From Elephas maximus indicus (lineage: Eukaryota; Chordata; Mammalia; Proboscidea; Elephantidae), in the NCBI RefSeq assembly GCF_024166365.1, contig NC_064844.1:3618001-3682000 (forward strand): a DNA stretch of 64,000 nucleotides, written 5' to 3'. Every line of letters starts with the position of its first letter. Within the stretch, counting starts at the first letter, position 1. Shown here in pieces: positions 1 to 11,605 of this stretch. The notes below the pieces were generated by a model. That model searched no databases and was not told the origin of the DNA. It worked only from the letters and a program-made list of their open reading frames with translations. The position numbers were made by a program, and so were the translations under genes.

Positions 1-829
1 AACCTCAAATTCATTCTGGTGGCCCCAACTCTTTCCTCCGTCTCTTCTGACTCAAGACTGAAGAGCCATGTCATAGCCTCTTCTTTTCTATTCACCAATT
101 TTAGCATTTTAAAAAGAAATTTCTTGAACTATTTGCTGATATTTTTATGAAATAGCTTAAAATTCAGAACCTGCTTTTTCACTCTTTCTTTCTCCTTTTA
201 TTGAGATCAGTGTTTTTGATTTTTTGTGTTTTTTTCTCCCCCCCCCCCACCCCGCCCTTGCCTAGAAATGATCCCTTCAAAAAAGTCAGCAAAATATTTT
301 GGCTTTCTTCAGCAGCACTTTGGGCTTCTCTGTTACAAATTGTATAAACATTTTCCAGACAGAAGAATTTGAAGGGCTGAAATTATTTTTTTTTTACATG
401 ATGTCTGTATTCTTGCACATTCAGGCTTGCAGGAGGAAAATGGAGGCAAGGAAAGACACCACAGAACATAATATGTCTGAATCAGTGGACTATTGAGCAC
501 TATGCAAATCTGAAAGGCAAACTATCTCCCTCATACATTATCGACTGCAGGGTCCCGAGTTTCCCAGACTGAGGAAACAAATGCTCCAATGGATGTAGTC
601 TGTCATTCATATTGAGCTCACATATTTTGCTTCCTGAAACCAAACAAATACGAATAAACTACTTCAGTGAGCCTTTAATCAAAATTTCAGCAGTACATAG
701 CTGGCGACAGAAAGATCAGTCTGTGGGGCTCAGAACCCTTTCATCATCAAATATACAGAAATAATAATTATATTTGTTTGTTTGGTTCAGGCTGCACACC
801 AAGATTTACCCTTGTCCTAAGGACATAGG
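1..829. other. Non-coding DNA, no feature recognised
   Basis: No repeat family or exon is recognised here. A C-rich run at about 239-252 follows a T-rich stretch and is a simple polypyrimidine tract. Short open frames (for example 299-496) have no domain-like composition. Confidence 0.6.
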
Positions 830-980
830 AAACCAAACCCATTGCTGTCATGTCGATTCTAACTCACAGGGAGCTATAGAACAGAGTAGAACTGCCCCCA
901 TAGGGTTTCCAAGGAGTGGCTGGGGGATTTGAACTGCAGACCTTTTGGTTAGGAGCCAAGCTCTTAACCACTGAGCCACC
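830..980 (-). mobile_element. AfroSINE, minus strand
   Basis: Read on the minus strand this shows the tRNA-like head (gctaaccaaaaggt-type B-box region), the middle 'gaaaccctatggggcagt' block and the tail. The + strand shows the reversed head at the right end (cttaaccactgagccacc). The copy is diverged and has lost part of the B box, so it is an older insertion. No clear target-site duplication was seen. Confidence 0.9.
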
Positions 981-3900
981 AATTGCATTTTTCTCGGGGC
1001 GGGGGCAGTGCTTAAGGACATTGAAATCATCAGGCATTATCATCTCGAAAGAAGAAAAAAAAATCCTTAATAACTTACAGGTTAAACAGTTCTAAATAGT
1101 TGTGGGGGTAAGGGAAAAAGAAATAAAAATAATATATTACTTTGAGCATTTTTCATCTGTAATTCTCTAATAAGCTTTCTTATGTACTAACCAATTAGCA
1201 CTTCTGATAATAATCCCAAAAGTACCAACAGGCATCTCGTCTGTCCAGTGAAAAATTCTGGGGGTGGGAAGGTTGTCCCCTAAATCTATTTCCCATCCTT
1301 TCAGGAGTTTCGTGTCTGTGTAAGAAATACGAGAATCCAATTCATTCCAAAGACATTTGAAAAACTAGATCAAATGAACCGAGGAGTTGAATTTTAAAAA
1401 ATCCCAGGAAGCTGGCATGCAGGAGCAGGGACAGGCAGCCAAGGAAGGAAGGAAAGCAAGTGAGGATAAGTTTTGAGCCAGTTATCACTGTGGACACATG
1501 AGACTTATTCCTCTCAGGCTCCCTCAGGAACAGAGTAGAAACGAACCTCAGAACTGTACCTTTGGTGGGTGGAGGGCTGGGGCATTTCTTCTCTGACCCC
1601 AGCCCAGGATCGGCTGAGCATTGCCCCGCCCTGGAGAGCTTCAATTATCCCGGACTTTGAGGCTGCACCTTATCAGGGCTGAACAAGATACGGCTTTGCA
1701 GAAAACCCAAAGTAGAGGGGCTGAGAGAACCCAAGGTGGGAAACCCTCGGCACGCACGTGGAGTGCTCACAATGGCTGTGGCCAAAGTCAAAGGGCCAAG
1801 GGAACGTGCTGTGGGCACAAGTATCATCTACTACACATTTGTTGTGCTGGAATAGCTCGAGGAGATCATTTTAGGTTCTTCTTTTTAAAATAAAAATAAG
1901 GGCACAAGAGCAGCAGTTCCACGTAGTGTTTAAGTGGGATTACTTTTGTAGAACACTGACTTGTTCATTCAGAGGAAGGCTTTTATGATCCCCTCCCCCA
2001 TTCCTTTCAAGGAACACACCACCACTCTCCCCTGGTTCTCCTTCGTAGGTCCTCTTTGCCACGTTATTCTTTTTACCTTCTCCTCCCTCACCTCAATAGA
2101 TTCTTTCTTACTCTTCAACCAGCTTTACCTTCACAAAACCTTCAAAAGTTGTAGAACATGGGGTACACCCATTACCCAATTAAGATATAAAAACTAGCTC
2201 CAAAAATGCAACCAAAAGAATTTTGGGTCACTTGATTATGAGAACATTATAGCGAGAAGGTCTTACTTGTTACACTGAATAATGGAAACACATCTAAATT
2301 AAAATTCTGCTTTGGCCTATTTATAGTTTTTTGATTCATTAAAAAAGAGAGAGAGAGAAATACAATCACCATCATCATCCAGAAGCATTATGGAAGACCT
2401 ATTATGAGAAAGAGCTGAGGCAATTCTTGCTTAATTGAAAAGGGTCATTTTTTTTATTTTCAGCTCTTGTACCTTATGATAGTAGCCCATATACATACCA
2501 CCAGTCTATCAAGAATATTAGAATTAATTAACCTGTTAATCTTCACTAAAAAACAAAACCAAACAGAATTTCAAAATATGACCAAATAAGAATCTAATTT
2601 TCCCTGACCATCATCTGATTCATGCTAACATCAACCAAGGAATCAATGTTTACATTTACAAGAAAATCCTGAACTTTCATTTTTCATGCAGAAACCTTGC
2701 ACTCTGGTAGGTGACGGGGATACAGTGAAAAGCAAAATGTTCATGACATTTCCCCTCCTGGCACTAACAGTGAACACAGCAGCTGACCTGGGCTACTTCC
2801 TGAATTTCTACCCTATGCATATAAAATGCTATGTAAAACAGATGTGTAAGACCCTTTCTGCAGCTTTCAAAGCCCTTACCACCAAGTGAGTGATGAAAGG
2901 AGAATCATACATATATACATGAAAAGACAACTGAAAACATCATAAAATAATTAACAAAAATGTAGTACTACAAGTACTACTGAAACTCAGAAGGTCTCAA
3001 GTGTAGTAATTTGTGTTAAAATGTTCTAGGCTTGGCAAGATCCTAGGGCATCAACTCAAAGGGATATACTGCCTGTGCTCTTTGGAGCATGTCCCCATAG
3101 TTCTGCTGAGCTCGATATGTTACAGGTATGCAGGCAGGAGTGCTTTGGCTTCCATTTCTCAGCTACAGTGTTAACAGTTATGGTCAGAATAACTTTATTT
3201 CCAAATTTGCTTGGAGAAGGCTCACTTCAGTGCATCATTCCAAAAACCAAAGGCAAAAGAGACAAAGTGTTGATTAAATTGTCCTTCCTAAATAGTGAAT
3301 GAAGTCTTATTCCAGTGGCATAAGTCAGAAGAATAAAATCTCCTAAAATTATTTCAACAACTACTAGTATTGAAAACATTTATGTATCTGTAGAAAGAAA
3401 GAAAAAAAAGAGAGAGAGGAAGAAAGAAGGAAAAAAAAAGAAAGAAGGAAAGAGATCTGTGATTTTATCTGAAATCTTCCTTGGTTCAGTTAGGGTGTAT
3501 CCTGTGAGCCCATCACTTGGGGACATATTTGCCCGTTCTGACACTCTCCCTGGCCAAACAGTCCCACGGCTTCATTATAATTACTGACTCTGTGGGTCAT
3601 GAAGGTCTCTGGTCAGAACTTACTGCAACATCTAGAGTTGCCACATCTCTAATTTAAGAGGACACATACCTGCTTTAATTACAGGGCCCTTGAAAGATAA
3701 CAAGATATAAGTAACATGACCAGATGAGAGTCAACTGCTGAAATTGTTTCCTGATAAAATATGTTTAGCTCCAGAGGCTAAAGCTCACTAACTCTTTCCC
3801 ATACAGCAGCAAGGTGTCAACAGGAACATGGCTACTAGGAATAATTGAAATGCCTCTCCTCATTGAGAAATTGCCTATAGAGTAAACACAGCCCACAGAC

Positions 3901-4468
3901 ATGGTAGTAGATGTCACAGTCATTTCTTGCTTGTTCTGTCATCAGAAGAAAGCCTGGACACGAAAAAATCGCCGTGGACCCACCCAGGGCAGATATAATC
4001 CAACGTTCATGTCTCCCCTTGGTCGTCATGATTCTTTTACGCACCAAACTACCATCCTTGGGATTTGGTCTTCAGTTTCCTTGTTTTGTTTGCTTTTATT
4101 TATTTATTTATTTAGTATATAATCTTGGAAAGACTAATAAAAATACATTTTAATGGTTTTCAACCTGCAGTCTTCTATTAACGAGTGAGAAGTTAAAAGG
4201 AATGACATCACATGAGGACTGGAAGCTAGAAGGTGAGCATTCAAGGAAACCCCCAATTCTAAGGCTATGTCATCTCATCTCCAGATTAATATTCCTGCCA
4301 TGTAGCCTCTTTCTCCTTCTAAGAGTCAGGGTAGGGCCTGGTTGTTGAAGGCAAAAAAAAAAAAAAAAAATACTCATGCAAAGATTGTTTTCACTGTGAA
4401 TCTCTACACCTCAACCAGAGATCTCCAAGGTTGCACCACCATCGGAAAAGAGGACTGGTAGGTCATGC
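981..4468. other. Non-coding single-copy DNA with one old repeat trace
   Basis: No exon or recent transposon is seen. Around 2690-2800 the wording 'ggtgacggggatacagtg' followed by a 'catgacatttcccctcctggcac' pattern resembles a common mammal-wide ancient repeat, too eroded to name. A/T-rich runs and a purine tract (listed separately) are the only other structure. Confidence 0.5.
3392..3454. repeat. Purine (GAAA/GA) simple tract
   Basis: About 60 bp are purine on the + strand, alternating GAAA, GAGA and A-runs. This is a simple sequence that can form triplex structures and is likely length-variable. Confidence 0.85.
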
Positions 4469-4712
4469 TGTTGTTGTTAGGTGCTGTCGGGTCACTTCCG
4501 ACTCACAGCTACTCCATGTGCGACAGAACAAAACACTGCCTGGTCCTATGCCATCCCCACAATTGCTGCCATGCTTGAGCCCATTGTCGCAGCCACTGTG
4601 TCAATCCATCTCGTTGAGGGTCTTCCTCTTTTTCACTGACCCTCTACTTTACCAAACATGATTTCCTTCTCCAGGGACTGGTCCCTGCTGATAACATGTC
4701 CAAAGTACCTGA
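4469..4712 (-). mobile_element. RTE-clade LINE, 3' end fragment
   Basis: This is a 5'-truncated RTE copy of about 245 bp. On the + strand it opens with the reversed (CAA)n tail (ttgttgttaggtgctgtc) and runs through the conserved 3' UTR words 'gttgagggtcttcctctt' and 'ccagggactggtccctgctg'. It stops just after 'aacatgtccaaagta', almost the same point at which the fragment at 39809-40077 stops. Confidence 0.85.
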
Positions 4713-5027
4713 GTTAATCCTAAAAAGTATTGCCTGCAAGGAAAACACCTTTACTCACAGCCCATTAGCCAGTACAGAGAACATGGCACTGCTTGTTGGG
4801 CAAGGTCTAAGATACATGGAAGCGCAGCACACAGATATTCAGGAAGCAATAAATGCCTTTGCTACAGTTCTCAATAATATGTTCCTCACACCCTCAACAA
4901 ACTAATATTCCTCAAATACCACTTTCAGCACGCCACATGGTCAGTAAAAGGCTTAGGAACGTGTCTCCAGCTCCTTATACTTTGTCACTTAATATTTAGT
5001 CATTTATTTTCAGTCTTCTTCAAGATA

Positions 5028-5192
5028 AACCAAAACCAAACCCAGTGCCATTGAGTCAATTCGGACTCATAGCGACTGTATAGGAGAGAGTAGAACTGTG
5101 CCATAGAGTTTCCAAGGAGTGCCTGGAGGATTCAAACTGCTGACCTCTTGGTTAGTAGCCGTAGCACTTAACCACTATGCCACCAGGGTTTC
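5028..5192 (-). mobile_element. AfroSINE bounded by a perfect 13-bp duplication
   Basis: A full-length minus-strand AfroSINE. The target-site duplication cttcttcaagata is seen at 5015-5027 and again at 5193-5205, which fixes both ends exactly. The intact duplication shows insertion by target-primed reverse transcription without later rearrangement. Confidence 0.95.
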
Positions 5193-5360
5193 CTTCTTCA
5201 AGATACCATACATAATTAAGACCATCTTCTTTAAAGGGGTGATACTATGGTCATGATCAAGATTCTGCAGGTTTGGCACAAGGACGGTGTTCTGGGAGAA
5301 GATCATAAGCTTAGGAAAGGCAGGGCACGTGTCTGTCTTCTTTATCATTGAATTCCTACC

Positions 5361-5496
5361 AAGCTCAGGCTGCTAACCAAAAGGTCAGAGTTCGAATCCA
5401 CCAGCAGCTCCTCAGAAACGTTGTGGGGCAATTCTACTCTGTCGTGTAGGGTCACTATGAGTCAGAATAGACTCGGCAGCACACGACAACAGCAAC
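5361..5496 (+). mobile_element. AfroSINE, 5' truncated, CAA-type tail
   Basis: It starts inside the tRNA-like head (ggctgctaaccaaaagg) and keeps the B box (gttcgaatcc). The end is 'cggcagcacacgacaacagc', a CAA-type tail instead of the usual 'ggcaacgggtttggtttt'. This tail type is the one shared with RTE elements in the window. Confidence 0.9.
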
Positions 5497-5694
5497 CATG
5501 TATGTCAATATTAGAAAATATTTTTAAAAATTTAATTGGACTTCATAATTTTTTTCTGTGGCTACTTCTATCTGCTGAAGGAAGGCTACACTCCTCTCCA
5601 CTAGCAATGGCCCTCTTAGCTTTTCTCTACTGCTTCTCTTTGACACTGTACCCCACAGCCACACTCACAAATACAGCAACGATTACTCCCACAA

Positions 5695-6100
5695 TACATG
5701 TGGGATTTAAAACTTGGAAGGTAATTTCACAAGTATTATTTTTTGAGCCACCAACCCCCCTCCCCTGTAAGATGTGCAACGTAGGTATCATTATTCCAAT
5801 TTTATGGATGAAGAAAGAGGATGTCAGAAATGTTAAATGTCTCAAGACTACTTTTTCTCACTTCAAAGTTCTTTTCACCATTCCCACTGTCATGATGACT
5901 CATGCCTGTGAGTTTTCACCTATGCTGTCTGCAGCCCTGTTCCACTCCTCTGCCCCCACCACCCTGCCTTGCCATGTTTCCCCACTATGCTTCCCCTTAG
6001 ACCTGGTTCACATCCTTCCTCCTCCTTAAAATTTTTTTAGTACTTTGCACCAAAACTTTCTTCCCTTTGCTAATTCTGTTGGGATGTGTACTCTAGATCA
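5695..6100 (+). repeat. Probable ancient repeat, L2-like
   Basis: Two eroded pieces. At about 5778-5870 the pattern 'ccaattttatggatgaagaaag' matches the widespread mammalian 'tttacagatgaggaaactgag' repeat. At about 5880-6030 the pyrimidine-rich text resembles L2 LINE 3' sequence. Part of a 202-codon open frame (5421-6029) runs across these repeats and is not a gene. Confidence 0.35.
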
Positions 6101-6206
6101 GGACTGGCAGAACATCCAAGTGTGCCCTGAGACTTTCAAAAGATTGGAAACTATTCGTGAGTAAGAATAGTATCTTCCATCCACTTTTCTACGCCCTTAA
6201 GCATCT

Positions 6207-6548
6207 AGCAAGGCAATGGTGGTTCAGTGGTAGAATTCTTGCCTTTGACATGGGAGACCCAGGTTCAGTTCCTGGCCAATGTGCCTGAGGCACAGTCACC
6301 ACTCATCCCTCTGCGGAAGCTTGTGCATTGCTCTGATGCTGAACAAATTCCAGGGGAGCTTCCAGGCTAAGACAGACTAGGGAGAAGTGCCTGGCAGTCT
6401 TCTTCTGAAAATCATCCAGTGAGAAAAACTCTATGGCTCACAGTGTCGCAATCCCCCCAAACTTATGAGGAGGCCCAGAATTGTTCCACTGTGCATTGCA
6501 TCGCCAGGAGTCAGGGGCCGACTCAAGGGTAGCTAGTAACATCAACAA
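6207..6548 (+). mobile_element. Chimeric SINE: tRNA-Gly head, RTE-like body and tail
   Basis: A 342-bp element flanked by taagcatct at 6198-6206 and 6549-6557. Part 1 (6212-6283) is a tRNA-Gly-like head. Part 2 (about 6290-6440) matches the 5' region of the RTE at 27616-30843 read on its own strand, for example 'gagcttccaggctaagacag' here against 'gagcttccagactaagacag' there. Part 3 (about 6500-6548) carries an RTE-like 3' end with an AACA/CAA tail. The layout is that of a LINE-dependent SINE, in which the tRNA head supplies the promoter and the tail supplies recognition by the LINE. It differs from the ordinary AfroSINE head in the window. Confidence 0.8.
6212..6283 (+). pseudogene. tRNA-Gly-like promoter head of a SINE
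   Basis: The text closely follows vertebrate tRNA-Gly: A box region 'tggttcagtggtagaattct' and B box 'ggttcagttcc', ending 'cctggccaatg', which pairs with the 5' 'gcaatgg' acceptor start. The anticodon arm is altered (gcctttgacatgggag instead of gcctgccacgcgggag), so it is not a working tRNA. Its role would be as an internal RNA polymerase III promoter. Confidence 0.75.
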
Positions 6549-6557
6549 TAAGCATCT

Positions 6558-8433
6558 GACGGTGTGCTGCTGACCATTTTCATTTTGCTTTGCAGCAAGA
6601 AGAAATGACATCTACTTAGTGTCATCCATGCTGATCTAAATGACACTTGGGCTTACCCTGTTTACAGACGCACACAATAATCTCTCACGGCTATGACAGA
6701 GTTTAAAACCACCCTAATTTTAGGCCAGTCTTAAAAATGCTTTATCTGTTTGTGAATTCAAATGAATCTTATGAAACTTAAACACCTATTTTTACACTAA
6801 GAAACATTTTTTTTAAAGATGGAACAAATGGGGCAAAAATTATTGGTGAATCTATTAAAAACTAACTGAAAATAGAACAAAGAAGCCACAAGACTTAACC
6901 GCTATCAATTTAGTTTGTATCTTCCTTCTCACAATAAAACTAGGTGGGAAGGGCGGCACTTTTCATAGGATGAGGTAGTGGTCTCCACGGCACCAACTCC
7001 AAACTGGTGAACATAATTAAATCCATGTTGAAGCTATTTTTATTTTACTTTGGACGCTGCATTCCATAAAATAACTACCTATTGTGTAAAGTAGCATTTA
7101 TATTTATTTGTACAAATATTTGCACAAGCAGTTCAAGTATCCTGAAAATTGTTGAAGAAGTCTATCTTACCAATCTTTTAGGTAATGCTTCTCCTAACAA
7201 CTTTTGTTATCTGGACTCTGAATTAGTTCTCTTTTGTCTTAGAAAGTGGGGTTACAGAAATGCTAGAGTATTTCTGAACACGACTGACTTCCTTCCAAAG
7301 TGCATGAGCTAATTTTTTTTTTTTTTTAATTAAATCACCTCATATGTTGAACATGCTCGCTCTATCCCACCATAATGGAGCAGTACGATACAGGCCCAAA
7401 CAAAACACCATTCCTCTGAGTTGCCTGTGGTGTGCTGCGGGTGGTAAGGCAGGCACTTGGCACTCTAGCTAAAGGAGGCAGTTGTAATTCTCCGTGCTTA
7501 TCACCAAGATCTTCAAATCACACACTTCTGCAGCTCTGCATTCTCCGGGCTTACACTCATAATTCTTTTTAACTTTACTGAGTGGGGAAGCCAGTGAACG
7601 GGAAGGCGATAAAGCCGTGGGTAAGGTTCCGAAGGAGTTGAGTCCGATATGTATTTAGATATGCAGAAACAGAATTTCGCATCAGGATGAAGAAAAGGGT
7701 AATATGCTGGCTTATTCCCTGCCGCCTCCCCCCGCTAAGAAGGAAGATTGGAAGCTAAGCCAAAGAAGGCCGCGACCAAGTTTACAGTGCGGATGTTTTC
7801 CAATTGTCCAGGGCGTTTACACGCATTGTACTAACACAGAGTCTACGATTATTTTGGTTTCCTCACTAAGAATATTGAAAGATCCAGGCTGACACCAAGG
7901 GGTATGTAAGAACAAAGTTTTATTACAGATGTCAAGATTGTTAAAGAGTGATTAATGACAGTTTACCTTATTGAGGTGAGCAATAAGTTTAATTACAAAT
8001 CTTTTCAAGTTTTTGCTTCCCCTAACTCAGTGTAGACAAGGGAGAAGGTATGGCTGATCTTCAAAGGGGAGGCAAAAATTATTCGTGGGAACAACATGGA
8101 AAGAACTAATTTCACCCTGAGACGTTTGAAACAGAAGAAGGAGAAAGGAAAGGAAGGACCGGCAAAATCTGATGGGAGCTGGTGGTGTATGATTACACCA
8201 AGCACTTTTTTGTCCAGACAGGAAGAAGATTTATGTCCCATGGTAAAGGAATGCGTGTAGTGTGAACGATACTAGAGGTAACCGAACAGAGGCTGATGGT
8301 GGAGATAAGGGCACAGGGGCTCACGAGAGAGTCACGAGTTGGGTCAAAGAGAGGCGAGGAGGAAGGAATGTTAAATGGCTCAGCGTGGGCACCGGAGGGA
8401 TCACAGGCAGTATTTTCAGTGTCCTCCTCACAC
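6558..8433. other. Non-coding DNA, no feature recognised
   Basis: No exon or clear transposon is seen. A T-run lies at about 7312-7328. The interval 7400-7900 is less AT-rich than its surroundings and has no recognised repeat, so it may be unique sequence. Confidence 0.5.
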
Positions 8434-8505
8434 AGGGCAGTCCTACTCTGTCCTATAGGGTCGCTATGAGTCGGAATCGACTCAACGGCACTGGGTTGAC
8501 TGGGT
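8434..8505 (+). mobile_element. AfroSINE, 3' stub
   Basis: Only the last third is present: 'gggcagtcctactctgtcc', 'tagggtcgctatgagtcgga' and the terminal 'ctcaacggcactgggttgac'. The preserved CpG-containing words suggest a fairly young, strongly 5'-truncated copy. Confidence 0.88.
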
Positions 8506-8927
8506 CGGGTCCTCATTATTCAAATCTACACATCTGCTTGCTTTTCAAAAAATTAAAAATGCATTCATTTCCAAATGTATACACAAATATCCTCGTGTTT
8601 ATGAGCTTTATTTTAAAAGAACTATGTTGGGTGAGGGGAAATCCATGCCATTAGGGGCCATGAGGATACGTACCTGAGTTCCAAGTGGGACAGAAAGAAT
8701 ACCCTGCTTATACACACAGGCTCGAAGCCCTCTGTTTCCCAGGAAGCTTGGTGAGGTTCTTCAGTTACGTTTGATGACGAAGCAGACCAATGAAGTGTTA
8801 CAGGCACTGTCCACTATAATGGAGACTGTGTCCTTCATCCCTTCTAAGTCCCCGTACCAGATGTGCTTTTTCCCATCTTTTAGATGCCCTGTGTTTCTAT
8901 TTCTCAAATTGCTTTACACAGTACAGT

Positions 8928-9081
8928 TATGGCACTGTGGTTAAGAGCTCAGCTGCTAACCAAAAGGTCAGCAGTTCGAATCTACCAGCCGCTCCTTGGA
9001 AACCCTATGCAGCAGTTCTACTCTGTCCTATAGGGTCGCTATGAGTCAGAATTCACTGGACGGCAATGGGTTTGTTTTTTT
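8928..9081 (+). mobile_element. AfroSINE, near full length
   Basis: It lacks only the first bases of the head, then runs through 'cagctgctaaccaaaaggtc', 'gcagttcgaatctaccagcc' and 'tagggtcgctatgagtcaga' to a T-rich tail. Confidence 0.93.
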
Positions 9082-9256
9082 AGTCCATTAAACAAACAGA
9101 AGTTGTATTTCTGGTCAGTTATACATTGTTTCACATTAAGCTTTAATAAATTTGATATTTTCTAATGAAGGGGAGTAGATTTTGTATTAATGTGGTCCAA
9201 CTGAGCTTCGAACTTTTTTTCTTTTTAATTGCCATACAATTAAAAAGAATTTTGTA

Positions 9257-9414
9257 CAGAGCCTTGGTGGCACAGTGGTTAAAAGCTGCTAACCAAAAGG
9301 TCAGCAGTTCGAATCCACCAGCCACTTCTTGGAGACCCTATGGGGCAGTTTCTGCTCTGCCCTATAGGGTTGCTATAAGTCAGAATTGACTCAGTGACAA
9401 CGGGTTTGTTTTTC
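9257..9414 (+). mobile_element. AfroSINE, full length
   Basis: The head 'agccttggtggcacagtgg' is followed by the B box 'gttcgaatcc' and the tail 'acaacgggtttgtttttc'. A short deletion lies in the D-arm region (aaaagctgctaacc, without the usual ggct). It lies in the same orientation about 175 bp from the previous copy. Confidence 0.93.
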
Positions 9415-9960
9415 TATAGTTATTTTACACTTTTTTTTTTTCCCTGCATCACAATTTTTTTCTCATTAGGGGGTCCCCGGTATCTCCACATGCAGCACCG
9501 TAAAGAAAATAATCAGTTCTTGAGCTGTCCCTTCTTATGCTGTTTTATAGAAAAGATAAATGAGTTAACAATCAATCACAAAAAGCATCAGTTGGCCACC
9601 TACTGTGTGCCCTGATCCATGGGACAGGCAGAAGAGGCCTCCTTACCCTCATTTTGAGTGCCAGCTGGACAGTCATAAGCAACAGAAGATTGAGTCGACA
9701 AGACGTGATTACGGATGTCAGCTCAGATGCCAACTAAATGGCTATTTGTAGAGCACAAGAAAATAGGTGCAAAAGCAATCTGAAAAGAAGTAAGAAAAAG
9801 TGGCTTGAATTCATCCAGGAAGGCTTCAAGGAAGAGAGGATGGTAAAGCCAGACATGGAAATATGGGATATGTGCAGATTGGAGGAGATTAAAAGGTGCG
9901 GGGGGGTTGCTACTCATTAAGAGCCTACCATGGACCAAACTGCAGAAGTCAACACAATTA

Positions 9961-10040
9961 CTCTACTTCATAGACGAGAGGCACGGGCTGGAGGGATCCA
10001 CTCTACTTTATAGACGAGAGGCACGGGCTGGAGAGATCCA
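9961..10040. repeat. Exact-length tandem duplication, 2 x 40 bp
   Basis: Units 9961-10000 and 10001-10040 are identical except at two positions (c/t in 'tacttcata', g/a in 'ggagggatcc'). There is no spacer. It is a young local duplication. Confidence 0.95.
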
Positions 10041-10744
10041 GTCACAGGTTCCATGGGACAAACCTTTATGAAGTAGCATAATCTGGGTTCAGATCCAGGT
10101 CTGCCTAACCAATTATGTGAACACTCTCCACCATATGGAAAGAGGAATTGTAGGAGGGAGAAAAAAAGGTGGTGAGCAGTCAGATGAGCTGCCTGGCTGC
10201 CAAATCAAAGCATCCTAGACATCTTTTATACCATTTTTTTTTTAATCGTATAAAGAGACTGTGATCCAGAGAGAGACAAAAATAAGGTTAGAACAGGAGA
10301 ACCTTGAAGACGAGGCAAAGGAACACATTCCAGAGGTGAAGATGGTATGGGATATTTCAGATAATTTGTACGCCACAGGTTAAGCATTTCTTCCCACAAA
10401 GGGCTCTCCCAAGCCAGATTACACATATTATTCTCATCCCAAAGGAATGCTGAAGGTTTGGAGTCTCTGGGCTCACCAGGCTACCAGAATTTCTGAGCAA
10501 AGGAAGAGCAGGCTATATGAAAGACAGTTATAGACAGGGGTACGTTAGCTAGTCCTAATGAAGCAGCATTGCTCATAGCCCTGCAACCACTCCGAGGCCT
10601 AAAAGAGCTGGCTTCTGGGAGCCCTGCATCAAGAAATGGACCAGTATTATTTGGAGAACTGGCTATATGCCCAGCACTAGGCTTATAGATCTCCCAATCC
10701 ACCACTGCGAACACCACTGAAGGACCTCTGGCTTATGTAACACA

Positions 10745-10995
10745 ATGTAGAGGTGAAACTCACAGGCTCCGGCAGCTGACTCTCTGGGCTACACAGCTCA
10801 TCCCCTTCATTACCAGCTACATGACCTTGGGCAATTCTCTTCTTCGGGCTTCAGTTTTCTGAGGAAAATAATACTACCTACCTCACTGGGTTATTGTGAA
10901 GATTAGGTTAGATTATCTAAGTAAAGCTCTTAGAAAAATAACCAAAATAACCAGAAGATAGTAAGCATCCAATAAATGCCAGGATTGAGGAGAAG
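10745..10995 (+). repeat. MIR SINE (mammal-wide)
   Basis: The core 'agctacatgaccttgggcaa' and the downstream 'ctacctcactgggttattgt', 'agtaagcatccaataaatgc' order match the MIR consensus over most of its length. Confidence 0.85.
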
Positions 10996-11224
10996 GGAGA
11001 GGAGGATGTTGGGGCTGCTACTGGTTTTTGGTCCTATTATTCCTAGTCCATGTTTAACTTCTTATTCGAAGTCTATATACTCACAACAAATCTTTATATA
11101 TACAAAAATATCTCTCTATTTGTAACTATTTTAATAGAGTATAGAAACGTGTTATGGGTAGAGTATATAAAACTGAGCAACTTTCGGTTCTTTTAATGAA
11201 CATTATGCTACCATGATCCACACT

Positions 11225-11605
11225 ATCATTCGGGATACGCTGCAGTAACAAATAAACCCTGAATTTTCCGTGGCCTAAAACACACACACACAGACACGCA
11301 GCCTATGAGATTTGGTTAATTCTCGACTTGGCGACTCTGGGACTTGGACTACTTCTAACTTGCAGTCCGTGGGTCCTTCTCTTCTAACACACAAGTAGAG
11401 ACAGGGAGGGAGGGAGAAAAGAAAGAGAGCCAGGGAGAAAGAGAAAGAGTGAGCATGTAGAAGTCCTACCCACTTTTAAGAGATTTGGACTGGAAGTGAC
11501 ACATCAAGTCTGTTCATGGTCCATCAGTGCAAACTGGTCACACAATTACACCTACATGAACGGAGGATGGGAATGCAGATGGCACGTGGCTAGTAGATAA
11601 CTAAC
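11225..11605 (+). repeat. Probable MER33-type hAT relic
   Basis: The left part 'gctgcagtaacaaataaacc' followed by 'cctaaaacac', and the right part 'tggactggaagtgacacatc', echo the MER33 (hAT-Charlie) pattern. A CA run and a GA-rich tract at about 11398-11450 sit in the middle. Identification is from memory of the pattern only. Confidence 0.4.

Noticed and set aside
5421..6029. 202-codon open frame as a gene
   Set aside because: It begins in an AfroSINE and crosses ancient repeats. Its composition is not protein-like.
6212..6283. Functional tRNA-Gly gene
   Set aside because: The anticodon arm is altered, the B box has a changed base, and the sequence continues directly into a SINE body.
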